This document shows, one piece after another, positions 9,482-17,277 of a stretch of DNA of 64,000 nucleotides. Every line of letters starts with the position of its first letter. The first letter of the stretch is position 1. The notes under the pieces are model-generated. The model made no database searches. It saw only the letters and a program-made list of their open reading frames with translations, and was not told the DNA's origin. The stretch is from Ignavibacteria bacterium. Lineage in GTDB: Bacteria; Bacteroidota; Ignavibacteria; Ignavibacteriales; SURF-24. Both the position numbers and the translations under genes were made by a program. Location: positions 1 through 64,000 of the forward strand of contig JAAXKN010000021.1 of the NCBI GenBank assembly GCA_025612375.1, given 5' to 3'.

Positions 9482-9545
9482 AAAACGAAAAAGCCGTGAA
9501 TAGTTGTTTCACTATTCACGGCCATATAAAATTCAGTATATATAT

Positions 9546-9632
9546 TTAAGCGAAGAATAGCGAAACACAGATGTTCCACCACCAACGCCAGGTGTTATTT
9601 ACATTGTTTAATATGTAATTATTTGCTTTCAT
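9546..9632 (-). CDS. trp leader peptide (28 aa, four Trp codons)
   Basis: A short frame with ATG at 9632-9630 and TAA at 9548-9546. Codons 14-19 read Thr-Trp-Arg-Trp-Trp-Trp (Trp codons at 9588-9590, 9582-9584, 9579-9581, 9576-9578). The peptide starts MKANNYILNNVNN and ends CVSLFFA. Four Trp in 28 residues is far above background and is the signature of a leader peptide whose translation senses Trp-tRNA. The last codons (9567-9555) are also the first arm of the attenuator, so stalling or finishing decides which hairpin forms. No strong ribosome site is seen, as is common in this group. Confidence 0.85.
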   Translation of the reverse strand: MKANNYILNNVNNTWRWWWNICVSLFFA

Positions 9633-9730
9633 TACTTCAAATATATACCTAAAAATTAAAATCTACAAATTATTTTTTGACCCCAGTTATAAATTTATGA
9701 AAATTTATTTTGGTGGAGTCCCTTTTCAGA

Positions 9731-9913
9731 ATTCCGGAGGAATGACTTGTCTGTAGGAAAAGGATATATCCCAAAAACATTTTAGAGCCCTGGAAGGGCG
9801 ACATGTAATAAGGAAATGAAACGTGCATACCCCTGATACAAATCGCTCCTCCGGAGCTCTGAAGAGGGGGGTGGGAACATTCTTCTGCTACAGACAAATC
9901 ATCCCTCCGGGAT
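9731..9913. repeat. Cluster of five family A hairpins, inverted pairs
   Basis: Units at 9731-9743 (ATTCC-GGA-GGAAT, tail GACTTGTCTGTAG), 9787-9799 (GCCCT-GGA-AGGGC), and in reverse orientation at 9845-9857 (GCTCC/GGAGC) and 9901-9913 (ATCCC/GGGAT, tail on the left, CTACAGACAAATC at 9888-9900). The outer copies face each other. The stem sequences differ between copies but both arms always change together, while the loop and tail stay fixed. A translated open frame across this region (9670-9927, minus) is a by-product and not a gene. A further single hairpin-like half is seen around 9720. Confidence 0.75.
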
Positions 9914-10044
9914 TCTATAAATACCAAATTATGCTAACGCCTGAATCCCGGCTACTGCCTAATGCCTTGATGAAATTTAATTTTTATGGATATATTATTA
10001 ATGAATGGGATTATAAATGAATGAAATAATAATAGGGAGGAACT

Positions 10045-10818
10045 ATGTTAAGAAGCGTGAAAACCCTCGAAGGCTATAAAATACACGCCCTCGACGGCGA
10101 AATTGGCGAAGTTAATGACTTCTTTTTTGATGATGTATCGTGGAATATACGCTACTTCGTTGTGGATACCGGTACCTGGCTTCAGAAACGACTGGTTCTC
10201 ATTTCCCCTCATTCACTGGGAAAACCGGACTGGAAGGAAAAACGCTTCCCGGTTAACCTGACTAAGGAAAAAATCCAGAACAGCCCCTCTGTCGACGTTG
10301 CCAGACCCGTCTCTCGCCAGCAGGAGACCGACTTAAGCGACTATTACGGCTGGCCTTACTACTGGACGGGCTTGGGCGCCGGGTTCCCCGGTGCTATACC
10401 TCCTGTGCCCCCAAACCTTAACACGCCCGACCAGGGCTTTGTTACAGATAAAAATACCAGAGATGAAAACCAGAGGGAAACTGACCCCCACCTAAGAAGC
10501 GCACGCGATATAATAGACTATAAAATTCAGGCGGATGACGATAAAATTGGCAACGTCGAGGACTTTATCCTCGAAGACGACCTCTGGAGCATCCGCTATA
10601 TGGTGGTCGATACCGGCAAGTGGCTCCTTCCCGGCAAAAAAGTGCTCATTGCACTCCCCTGGATACAGGATATCGACTGGAGCGATTCATTGGTCTATGT
10701 GAACCTTACAGCGGCCGAGGTGGAGCAGAGCCCTGAATATCATCCCGACAGAATCATAAATAAGGAGTTCGAGGCCGGCCTCTTCAAACATTATAACAGG
10801 CCGGTACCCTGGAAGTAA
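10045..10818 (+). CDS. PRC-barrel protein with two PRC domains
   Basis: A 257-residue soluble protein with two similar halves. Each contains the PRC-barrel pattern: a short greeting strand, IG-x-V-x-D-F-x-x-(D)D-x-x-W-x-I-R-Y-x-V-V-D-T-G-x-W-L. The first repeat is at about residues 5-75 and the second at about 150-225, joined by a Pro/Gly/Tyr-rich linker. PRC barrels bind RNA or protein partners (RimM, photosynthetic reaction-centre H subunit); stand-alone tandem versions are common in environmental bacteria and often stress-linked, but their ligand is not known. A strong AGGGAGG precedes the ATG. It is monocistronic and ends in a convergent terminator. Confidence 0.9.
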   Translation: MLRSVKTLEGYKIHALDGEIGEVNDFFFDDVSWNIRYFVVDTGTWLQKRLVLISPHSLGKPDWKEKRFPVNLTKEKIQNSPSVDVARPVSRQQETDLSDYYGWPYYWTGLGAGFPGAIPPVPPNLNTPDQGFVTDKNTRDENQRETDPHLRSARDIIDYKIQADDDKIGNVEDFILEDDLWSIRYMVVDTGKWLLPGKKVLIALPWIQDIDWSDSLVYVNLTAAEVEQSPEYHPDRIINKEFEAGLFKHYNRPVPWK

Positions 10819-10826
10819 AATAAAAA

Positions 10827-10855
10827 AGGTCTGGAAGGCTGATCCTTCCAGACCT
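10827..10855. terminator. Bidirectional terminator between convergent genes
   Basis: A perfect 12-bp stem, AGGTCTGGAAGG/CCTTCCAGACCT with a 5-base loop, lies between the PRC-barrel gene (+) and the M56 gene (-). An A-run precedes it (10822-10827), giving a U-tract on the minus strand; on the plus strand the following bases are less T-rich, so it should be strongest for the minus-strand M56 transcript. Confidence 0.8.
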
Positions 10856-10863
10856 GCTAAAAA

Positions 10864-12096
10864 CTATTTAAGCTTGAACTGGTAGGGCATTACCATGCGG
10901 ACCCTTACCGGCTTGCCTTTCTGCATTCCGGGGTTCCAATTGCCCATAAGTTTTGTCACCCTTACAGCCTCTTCGTCGCATCCGCCGCCAATGCCTTTAA
11001 CCACCTTAATATCACTCATACTCCCGTCTTTCTCAATAATAAAGCCTACCATTACTTTACCCTGTACGCCCTCTTTTTTAGCAGCCTGGGGATACACTAC
11101 ATTGCTGGATATGAACTCCAGAACCGCATTTACTCCGCCGGGGTAAGATGGCATCTGGTCTACAAACGTGTACGGCTCTTCCTGCTGAAGAGACGTATCT
11201 GCAGCCGGGGATGTCTTTGCAATTGCAGTAATGTCTCTTCCGCCGTTGGTCATGCCGAAGAACATTACTACAAGCATCATTAACGGAATGGAAAGAAGAA
11301 ATTTAACTTTTGCATTCTTGGATGACCTTTTTTGTGCCAGCATTTCGAACCTCCTTTTTAAGAGTGAATTGAAATTGTTCGTCATTGAATTTCCGCCTGC
11401 TCTGAAGGCGAAAGCCAGAAGCGTGGATTTATATTCTGTGCTGTCTGTGCCGTTATTTATAACTTCCGTATCGGCTATAAATTCATGCTGTGCCTCAAGC
11501 TCTCTTTTCATGAGCCATACAAAAGGGTTGAACCACTGCAGAATTGTAAGAGCCTCAAAGAAGATAATGTCAACCGAGTGGAGGCTTTTTATATGCGCCT
11601 CCTCGTGCAGTATCAGTGTCGAAAGCGCCGGGTCCTCCAGGTTTCCCTTGGGAAGAAATATTGTTTTGAAAAATGAGAAGGGTGAATGCCCCTCGTCAAG
11701 CAGAATTGTCTTGTGCCCCTGAATAATTACCGGGGCGCTGTAGTCTCCCAGCTTTGAGATCTGGTACAGCCTCCACAAAAATCTTGCAAGTAATGCTGCG
11801 GAAATTATGAGGTAACCGGTCCATAAAAGGTAATAGGGATCAATACCGCTATCTGCGGCTTTTGTGCTGCTGCCTATAAGTACGGGCTCAAGATAAAGCG
11901 TAATGGTTCTTCCTGCATCACCCGAAGGAAGACTGAACCTGAAGAGGGGAACCGTGATGGAAAAAATTCCCGCCATTAAAAGATACACCCTGTTCATATA
12001 GTGCACGGTTTCTTTTTTAAGGCGCGCCATGTAGAACAGGTAAAAGATCATGAAGCTGAAGGACGACTGCAAAAGGTAAAATTCAAAAGAGTTCAT
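10864..12096 (-). CDS. BlaR1-like M56 membrane metallopeptidase with TonB C-terminal domain
   Basis: A 410-residue inner-membrane protein. Transmembrane segments are visible near residues 5-22, 36-52, 88-106 and 268-286. The M56 peptidase site is H164-EEA-H168, followed by an ExxHExxAD-type helix (ELEAQHEFIADTEV, from residue 199). A C-terminal TonB-like domain (about 315-410, containing YPGGVNAVLEFISSNVVYPQ and the YP-x-A-K-K-E-G-V-Q-G motif) is periplasmic. In the BlaR1/MecR1 family the peptidase responds to an outside signal and leads to cleavage of the partner BlaI-type repressor. That partner is the next gene upstream (11 bases away). The TonB fold suggests the signal reports on an energised outer-membrane receptor, plausibly the one upstream. 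Confidence 0.88.
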   Translation of the reverse strand: MNSFEFYLLQSSFSFMIFYLFYMARLKKETVHYMNRVYLLMAGIFSITVPLFRFSLPSGDAGRTITLYLEPVLIGSSTKAADSGIDPYYLLWTGYLIISAALLARFLWRLYQISKLGDYSAPVIIQGHKTILLDEGHSPFSFFKTIFLPKGNLEDPALSTLILHEEAHIKSLHSVDIIFFEALTILQWFNPFVWLMKRELEAQHEFIADTEVINNGTDSTEYKSTLLAFAFRAGGNSMTNNFNSLLKRRFEMLAQKRSSKNAKVKFLLSIPLMMLVVMFFGMTNGGRDITAIAKTSPAADTSLQQEEPYTFVDQMPSYPGGVNAVLEFISSNVVYPQAAKKEGVQGKVMVGFIIEKDGSMSDIKVVKGIGGGCDEEAVRVTKLMGNWNPGMQKGKPVRVRMVMPYQFKLK

Positions 12097-12107
12097 TTTA
12101 TTTCCCG

Positions 12108-12512
12108 TTAATTGTTTTTCTTTTTAGTCCCGTTTTCTTTCTTTGCCTTAATTTCTTTCTGGAGCATCTTCATTATCTCTTCCATTTCATTTACATCCAT
12201 TTCTTCCTCCTTGCTGAAGAAAGAAACCATGCCTGCAAATGAATTCGAGAAGTATCCCTTAAGGAAGCCTTTAAGATGGTCCCTTGTATAATTCTCCTTT
12301 GTAACTATGGGGTAATACTCGTGCGTGTTGCCGTAGGCCTTGTGCGATACAAAGCCTTTCTTCTCAAGTATCCTTACAATTGTTGAAACCGTCGTATAGG
12401 CCGGCTTGGGCTCCGGAAGCTCTTTAATGATGTCGTTTACAAATCCCTTCCCAAGCCCCCAGAGTATCTGCATAATCTGTTCCTCGGCCTTTGTCATTTC
12501 TTTAGTTTTCAA
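12108..12512 (-). CDS. BlaI/MecI/CopY-family transcriptional repressor
   Basis: A 134-residue winged-helix regulator beginning with the conserved MTKAEEQIMQILW and YTTVSTIVRILEKKGFVSHKAYG, the DNA-recognition and wing region of the Penicillinase_R family. The C-terminal Lys/Glu-rich helix serves dimerisation and proteolytic release. It lies directly upstream of the M56 gene (11-base gap) and 77 bases downstream of the receptor gene. I infer it represses this cluster; inverted repeats upstream of the receptor are candidate sites. A shorter TACAATGTA element lies at 12538-12546, in front of its own start. Confidence 0.92.
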   Translation of the reverse strand: MKTKEMTKAEEQIMQILWGLGKGFVNDIIKELPEPKPAYTTVSTIVRILEKKGFVSHKAYGNTHEYYPIVTKENYTRDHLKGFLKGYFSNSFAGMVSFFSKEEEMDVNEMEEIMKMLQKEIKAKKENGTKKKNN

Positions 12513-12589
12513 TTTATTCCTCTCTGTAATTTATTAATACAATGTAAGTGCAGGGTGAAACTGACGGTGCTTCCCCTGAAATTTCTACT

Positions 12590-15001
12590 CTACTGCACTC
12601 CGGCAGGCCGGTCCCTTCCGTCATCAACCTCCCGTTCCTCTTTTGCCTGATAACTATTGAATAAATAACTCAGTGATAACGCCAGATACCTGGAATTATG
12701 CGGCATGAAATGACCTTTGGAACTGAAATCATTTGCATAAGTTTCATAAATGACATCAGCTTTATTTAAGACGTCATATATCGATAACGTTACTCTTAAA
12801 CTGTTAGCCAGAAACCGCCTTGAAAGTGAAATACCAAGATCCGTCGTGCTGCTCCTTTTATTTCTCTGCGACTTTGACTCCGGGCGGTAGGAAAACGACA
12901 CGGATGCATTTGCCTTGTACCAGAGATTAAAGCTTGCGTATGAGGACAGGTAAAGGTTTGTCTTGTTTTCAGACAGGTCTTCCTGCATGTAAGTGCCTTT
13001 CTGTATGAACCTGCTTACATTTATTCTGGTATTCAGCGTCGGGAACCACTTAGGCAGTTGTACCGGCGAAGATTTCCCGCTGCTTAAGTTAAGGCTTAGC
13101 TCAATTCCAAATTCCTGCGTCTTTGGCCCGTTTATGTATGTGGAAAATAAAACCGTGTCCTGCATCATCGTCTGGGCGCTTATAATTTTGCCTTTCGAAT
13201 CATAATAAAACAAAGTGAAGTACGGCATCAGCCCTGCGGAAATTGAATTTGTGTAAACAGGATCCAGCTTTGAATTTCCTTTGCTGGCTGAATAGGGAGA
13301 ATTATTTCTCCTGAAGGGATTTAAATATCTCATCTCGGGCCTTTGTACCCTTCTGGAATAGTTTACAAAAAGCTGCATCATGTTTATGTTATATGAAAGA
13401 TTAACAGACGGGTAAATACTGTAGTAATCTGTTGCAAAATTTTCTCCGCTTACTGTCTGCAGCCCTTCGGTATACGCTTTCTCTCCCCTGAGGCCAAGCC
13501 TGTAGTTGATGCCCAGGGCCTTACCCGAGTAAAGAAGATATACAGAATGAATACTCTCTTTATAATTAAACGTGTTGCTGAAATCCAGACTGTCCAGCCA
13601 TGCATCCTGGAGGTAACTGAAATACAGGTTAGCGTATTCATTCGACCTGTTCCTGAACGTAAAGTTATAGCCGGTTTCAAACCTGGCCGACTTACTGAAC
13701 GGATTCACATATGCCGCCTTAAAGATAGCGGTATTATTCTTCATCTGCTCATTCTGTTTCTGCAGATAAGGATAGTCTTTCCTGTAGTCATATTTAGTCG
13801 ATATATTATAAAAATCATCCTGCCCTATATTTGCATAGTAAATGTCGGAAGTCACTTCGCAGCCTTCACTGTTTATCTTATTCCGGTAGAATCCGGTAAG
13901 TGTATAAGTGGCGTATTTTGTATCCTGGTCAGATCCGTAGCTGTATCTGGTATCCTGCAGCAGGTAACTTTCTCTGCGCAGTGAATTGTCAGAATAGTCT
14001 ATATTCATTTTCTGATTTGTCATCGCAGTAGACAATGAAAAGAAATTGGATTCATCAGGCTCATAATCCATTCCGAGTTTCAGATCATAGAAATTGCTAA
14101 GCACACTTCCGTCGCCTGCTGATGTTGCAACGGATGTCCCGGCAGCGCTTTTCGAAATTAAGTACCGGCAGGAGGAAGATTTTTCTATATAATGTCCGTA
14201 AGTCAGATTTGTAAATATATTTATCTTCCCGCTTTTATAGTTCAGTGCTAAAGATGGCCTGGTATTTTCTTTGGAAGCTTGCCTTAAAGAGATGAAGCCG
14301 CTGAAAGAATCGAAGAGGTTCCTCTTTGAAATGAGGTTCAGAATTCCCGCATCGCCTTCAGGGTCGTCCTTGGCCGAAGGGGAAGAAACTACTTCAATTT
14401 TCTCAATCAGCTCTGCCGGCATCTGCGAAAGATACTCATCATTAAACTGGAAAGGCTTGCCGTCTACAAGTATTTTAACCCCGGCTCTTCCCCTGATCGT
14501 TATTTTGTTTGTAACAGGTTCAATCTCAACTGCCCCCACTGTTTTCAGGGCCTCGGCAACACTGGAAGGTGAAACGGGAAGTTTATCAATATTTATAACC
14601 TGCTTATCCACGTAATATTCAATCGGGGGCTTTTCTCCTTTAATTACTATGGTTTTCAGCGTAATTGAACCAGGGACTAATCTGATTTCCCCCAGGTTCA
14701 GTGTATCATTACCCGCAAAACTTACCTCAAAGCGCTTTGTCTCATAGCCTATCAGAGAAAACTGCACAACTGCGCTATCCGGCATAACTTTGCGGAGGGA
14801 AAAATATCCATTATTGTCAGAAATGGTACCTGCGGCAATTTTATTGCTGCTTTTGTTTATTACTGCCACTGTTACTCCGGGAAGCGGACTTTTAAGCAAT
14901 TCACCATCAAGCACCCGGCCTTTAATTGAGAACGTTTTTCCGCTTTGAGAAAAAACAACTGAGGTACAAAACAGGACCAGAACAAGAATGAAATGTCGCA
15001 T
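12590..15001 (-). CDS. TonB-dependent outer-membrane receptor (OMP_b-brl_3 type)
   Basis: An 803-residue outer-membrane protein. The start is the ATG at 15001 with AAAGGA seven bases upstream; an ATG eight codons earlier lacks a ribosome site. Order: signal peptide (residues 1-19), carboxypeptidase-like regulatory domain (about 24-100), plug (about 115-230, containing the GRAGVKILVDGKPF and EKIEVVSSPSAKDDPEG motifs), then a large barrel ending in LSLSYLFNS before a charged tail. It probably imports or senses a peptide or metal-chelate ligand using TonB energy. It sits upstream of the blaI/M56 pair on the same strand, suggesting ligand-responsive control. The C-terminal 20 residues are hydrophilic, atypical for a barrel end. 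Confidence 0.85.
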   Translation of the reverse strand: MRHFILVLVLFCTSVVFSQSGKTFSIKGRVLDGELLKSPLPGVTVAVINKSSNKIAAGTISDNNGYFSLRKVMPDSAVVQFSLIGYETKRFEVSFAGNDTLNLGEIRLVPGSITLKTIVIKGEKPPIEYYVDKQVINIDKLPVSPSSVAEALKTVGAVEIEPVTNKITIRGRAGVKILVDGKPFQFNDEYLSQMPAELIEKIEVVSSPSAKDDPEGDAGILNLISKRNLFDSFSGFISLRQASKENTRPSLALNYKSGKINIFTNLTYGHYIEKSSSCRYLISKSAAGTSVATSAGDGSVLSNFYDLKLGMDYEPDESNFFSLSTAMTNQKMNIDYSDNSLRRESYLLQDTRYSYGSDQDTKYATYTLTGFYRNKINSEGCEVTSDIYYANIGQDDFYNISTKYDYRKDYPYLQKQNEQMKNNTAIFKAAYVNPFSKSARFETGYNFTFRNRSNEYANLYFSYLQDAWLDSLDFSNTFNYKESIHSVYLLYSGKALGINYRLGLRGEKAYTEGLQTVSGENFATDYYSIYPSVNLSYNINMMQLFVNYSRRVQRPEMRYLNPFRRNNSPYSASKGNSKLDPVYTNSISAGLMPYFTLFYYDSKGKIISAQTMMQDTVLFSTYINGPKTQEFGIELSLNLSSGKSSPVQLPKWFPTLNTRINVSRFIQKGTYMQEDLSENKTNLYLSSYASFNLWYKANASVSFSYRPESKSQRNKRSSTTDLGISLSRRFLANSLRVTLSIYDVLNKADVIYETYANDFSSKGHFMPHNSRYLALSLSYLFNSYQAKEEREVDDGRDRPAGVQ

Positions 15002-15136
15002 GAGATTATCCTTTTTTATGTGCAATTAGTACCTGAATAAACTGTATCCGCTAAAGGACGCCAAAATAAAAGCAAAATCATTCTTAATTTGAAAAGACCC
15101 CACCAGGCCGGTCTCATTGATGTCAACTGCAATATA

Positions 15137-15194
15137 TAACTAAACTTTTAGTTAGTCAACGACTTTTTTAATCCCCTAACTATTTTTTTAGTAG
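15137..15194. promoter_or_regulatory. Two TAACTA/TAGTTA inverted repeats, candidate BlaI operators
   Basis: Positions 15137-15154 read TAACTAA-ACTT-TTAGTTA, a perfect 7-bp inverted repeat. Positions 15176-15194 read CTAACTA, five T's, TTAGTAG, the same half sites with one mismatch. Both lie 136-193 bases upstream of the receptor start. Their symmetry, spacing and place next to a BlaI-type regulator fit operator sites. Binding is inferred. Confidence 0.5.
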
Positions 15195-15262
15195 AATTGT
15201 GATTTAAGCGGCGCCCTCAAGGAGCCTCGGAGAAAGAAAGAGGCCCCACACCCTTCTTCAGA

Positions 15263-15405
15263 GCTTCGGAGAAGCAAATTGTCTGTAGAAAAAGGATGAT
15301 CAACAAAGAAAGCCGGAGCTCCGGAGGCGCGACTTGTATGCCGGGTATAAACATAAATTCAACATTCGGGTGGTGTCAGGAACCATTTCCTGACATCACC
15401 CGTCC
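15263..15405. repeat. Family A hairpins and a long palindrome in the 15.0-15.5 kb gap
   Basis: 15263-15275 is GCTTC-GGA-GAAGC with tail AAATTGTCTGTAG; 15318-15330 is a degenerate copy (GCTCC-GGA-GGCGC, tail GACTTGTATG). A further hairpin built on TCAGGAA/TTCCTGA lies near 15376-15395. No gene is visible between the receptor and the aldo/keto reductase. Confidence 0.65.
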
Positions 15406-15508
15406 GCCGCGCCATTAAAACAATCTTCTCCCCCTGTTTTATTTTCCTTAATATTCATTTATATTTTTTTATCGGATATTTCAATAATGTTACATAACCG
15501 GGAATAAT

Positions 15509-16453
15509 ATGAGATATAAAAAATTATGCAAAAACGGCCCCGAAGTCTCTGTAATCAGCTTCGGCGCCTGGGCTATCGGGGGACGCGACTGGGGTAAAAC
15601 GGACGATAACCAGTCCATTGCTGCCATAAATGAGGCACTCGACCAGGGCGTTAATTTCCTCGATACGGCCGACGTCTACGGCTTCGGCCACTCCGAAGAA
15701 CTTATTGCAAAAGTCCTCAAACAGCGCGGCAAAAACGGCATCTATGTCGCCACTAAGGCCGGCAGTGACTTCTATAATTATAAGGACGAAAAAGGGGAAG
15801 TGAAGATAACTCCTAACTATACAAAGGATTACCTCATTTCGGCAGCCGAGAAAAGCCTTAAAAGACTGAATGTAGATACGCTCGACCTCCTTCAGCTCCA
15901 CAGCCCTTCAACGGACCTCCTTGAAAAAGACGACCCGTGGGAAGCCCTCTATCAGCTGAAAAAAGACGGCAAGATCAGACTCGCGGGCTTAAGCGTCCAG
16001 TCGTTTAAGGAAACCGAACAGGCATACCTGCTGGATAAATACAATGACATTCTGGACTGCCTCCAGGTGCGCTATAACCTCCTTGAAAGGGAAGCCGAAA
16101 AAGAACTCTTCCCCAAGGCTGAAAAGTACGGAATAGGCATAATTGCAAGAATACCTATGCTCTTCGGATTCTTAACGGGTAAATTCAGCCGCGATACGCG
16201 CTTTGAAGAAGGGGACCACAGAAGGTTCAACCTGTCCCCGGAGAAAATCGAGAAGTACTTTACCGGACTTGAAAGCTATGAGCCTTTGTATATGCTCCAT
16301 CCGGAATACACAAAAGCGCAGATAAGCCTTGGCTTCTGCCTCATGCATCCTGCTGTCAGCACCGCAATTCCGGGCGGAAAAACCCCTCAGCAGGTCTCCG
16401 AGAACTGCGTCGCTGCCGAAATAGATCCTTCAATTTATAAAGAGCTCCTGTAA
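15509..16453 (+). CDS. Aldo/keto reductase
   Basis: A 314-residue NAD(P)H-dependent oxidoreductase of the AKR superfamily. The TIM-barrel hallmarks are present: GAWAIGG near the N terminus, the catalytic Asp and Tyr in FLDTADVYGFGHSEE, the catalytic Lys in VATKAG, the His in LDLLQLHSP and the C-terminal AIPGGKTPQQVSEN cofactor segment. The substrate cannot be told from sequence; AKRs of this subgroup reduce sugar aldehydes and ketones. It is monocistronic, with a strong terminator directly after it. A second, diverged member lies at 25.3-26.3 kb. Confidence 0.9.
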   Translation: MRYKKLCKNGPEVSVISFGAWAIGGRDWGKTDDNQSIAAINEALDQGVNFLDTADVYGFGHSEELIAKVLKQRGKNGIYVATKAGSDFYNYKDEKGEVKITPNYTKDYLISAAEKSLKRLNVDTLDLLQLHSPSTDLLEKDDPWEALYQLKKDGKIRLAGLSVQSFKETEQAYLLDKYNDILDCLQVRYNLLEREAEKELFPKAEKYGIGIIARIPMLFGFLTGKFSRDTRFEEGDHRRFNLSPEKIEKYFTGLESYEPLYMLHPEYTKAQISLGFCLMHPAVSTAIPGGKTPQQVSENCVAAEIDPSIYKELL

Positions 16454-16463
16454 GGGCATAAAA

Positions 16464-16493
16464 AAAGCTGACATTTTACAAAATGTCAGCTTT
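16464..16493. terminator. Bidirectional terminator between convergent genes
   Basis: AAAGCTGACATTTT pairs with AAAATGTCAGCTTT with only two bases between, so the true stem is about 12 bp with a small loop. It has A's before (16461-16466) and T's after (16491-16493, then AATTTTA), suited to stopping both the aldo/keto reductase (+) and the FKBP gene (-). Confidence 0.85.
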
Positions 16494-16529
16494 AATTTTA
16501 TATCAAAGATTTCTATCCTCTTCAATGGC

Positions 16530-17015
16530 TTAGTGGTGATGCCCGCCGTTGCCGTGAGCGTGTCCGTGAGCAAGCTCTTCAGCCGTAGCATCTCTTACAT
16601 CCAGAAGTTCAAGATCAAATGTAAGTGCTTCGCCTGCCAGGGGATGATTAAAATCGAGTGTAATCTCATCACCTTCAATTTTTGCTATTACAAAAGGCAG
16701 CTGCTGGCCGTCAGGTGTATTTGCAACGTATTCCATTCCTTCTTCAAGCTTGCTGCCTTCAGGGAAATTGGAACGGTCTACAACCTGTACGGATTCAGGC
16801 TGATATTCACCATAAGCTTCTTCAGGAGAAAGAAATATTTCTTTTTTGCTTCCTATAATCATGCTGCTGATTTCTTCTTCCAGTTTTGGAAGAATCTGGT
16901 TTTGCCCGCTTAAAAATGAAAAAGGCTGTTCTTTAGTTGCAGAATCCAATACTTCGCCATTCTGATCCTTTAGGCTGTAAACAACAGTAACAACCTGATT
17001 CGGTTTTATTGGCAT
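16530..17015 (-). CDS. FKBP-type peptidyl-prolyl isomerase (SlyD-like) with His tail
   Basis: A 161-residue cytoplasmic prolyl isomerase and chaperone. The FKBP domain occupies residues 1-70 and about 118-145 (VVTVVYSLKDQNGEVLDSA, LPKLEEEISSMIIGSKKEIFL), with an inserted IF/chaperone domain between them (about 70-118, EEAYGEYQPESVQV). The C-terminal HGHAHGNGGHHH resembles the metal-binding tail of SlyD. SlyD relatives bind nickel and help mature metalloproteins, but no hydrogenase or urease is in the window. It is transcribed convergently with the aldo/keto reductase. The call on the enzyme is firm, its metal role inferred. Confidence 0.92.
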   Translation of the reverse strand: MPIKPNQVVTVVYSLKDQNGEVLDSATKEQPFSFLSGQNQILPKLEEEISSMIIGSKKEIFLSPEEAYGEYQPESVQVVDRSNFPEGSKLEEGMEYVANTPDGQQLPFVIAKIEGDEITLDFNHPLAGEALTFDLELLDVRDATAEELAHGHAHGNGGHHH

Positions 17016-17277
17016 AAATTACTCCTCTAGAAAAATTATGATTGATATTTAAACATAAATAAACGCATTTTTCACAAAATAACCTATCCCAAAATGCAGG
17101 TTTGCTAAAATATTCATCTGTTTTAAGCTTTAATGATCATTGTAAAAACTTTACTCCCCTGCAAAAATTCACCCCCAAACATTGAATTTGTAAGACAAAT
17201 ACCTTAACTTTTTACCTTAACTAGTATAACCAGATGAAAGGCAAAATTGACAATAATCTTATAAGGTGTTGTAAGTA

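Larger units (their letters stand above)
9449..9632 (-). promoter_or_regulatory. Tryptophan transcription attenuator upstream of trpB
   Basis: Read on the minus strand, five segments alternate. Segment 1 (9567-9555) lies inside the leader-peptide frame just after its Trp codons and pairs over 13 bp (one G-U) with segment 2 (9517-9505). The hairpin 9522-9511/9504-9493 (12 bp, 6-nt loop) pairs the segment 2 region with segment 3. Segment 3's end (9497-9490) also pairs over 8 bp with segment 4 (9481-9474). Segment 4 pairs with segment 5 (9466-9455) to form a terminator followed by U's. A ribosome stalled on Trp codons leaves segment 1 free, giving 1:2 and 3:4 and read-through; a ribosome at the stop codon covers segment 1, giving 2:3 and 4:5 and termination. 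The pairings are seen directly; the switching logic is inferred. Confidence 0.85.

Noticed and set aside
9670-9927. 85-residue minus-strand open frame with RRDDLSVAEE-type sequence
   Set aside because: It is a translation of several family A repeat units. Similar spurious frames appear wherever the repeats lie (also 50157-50408).
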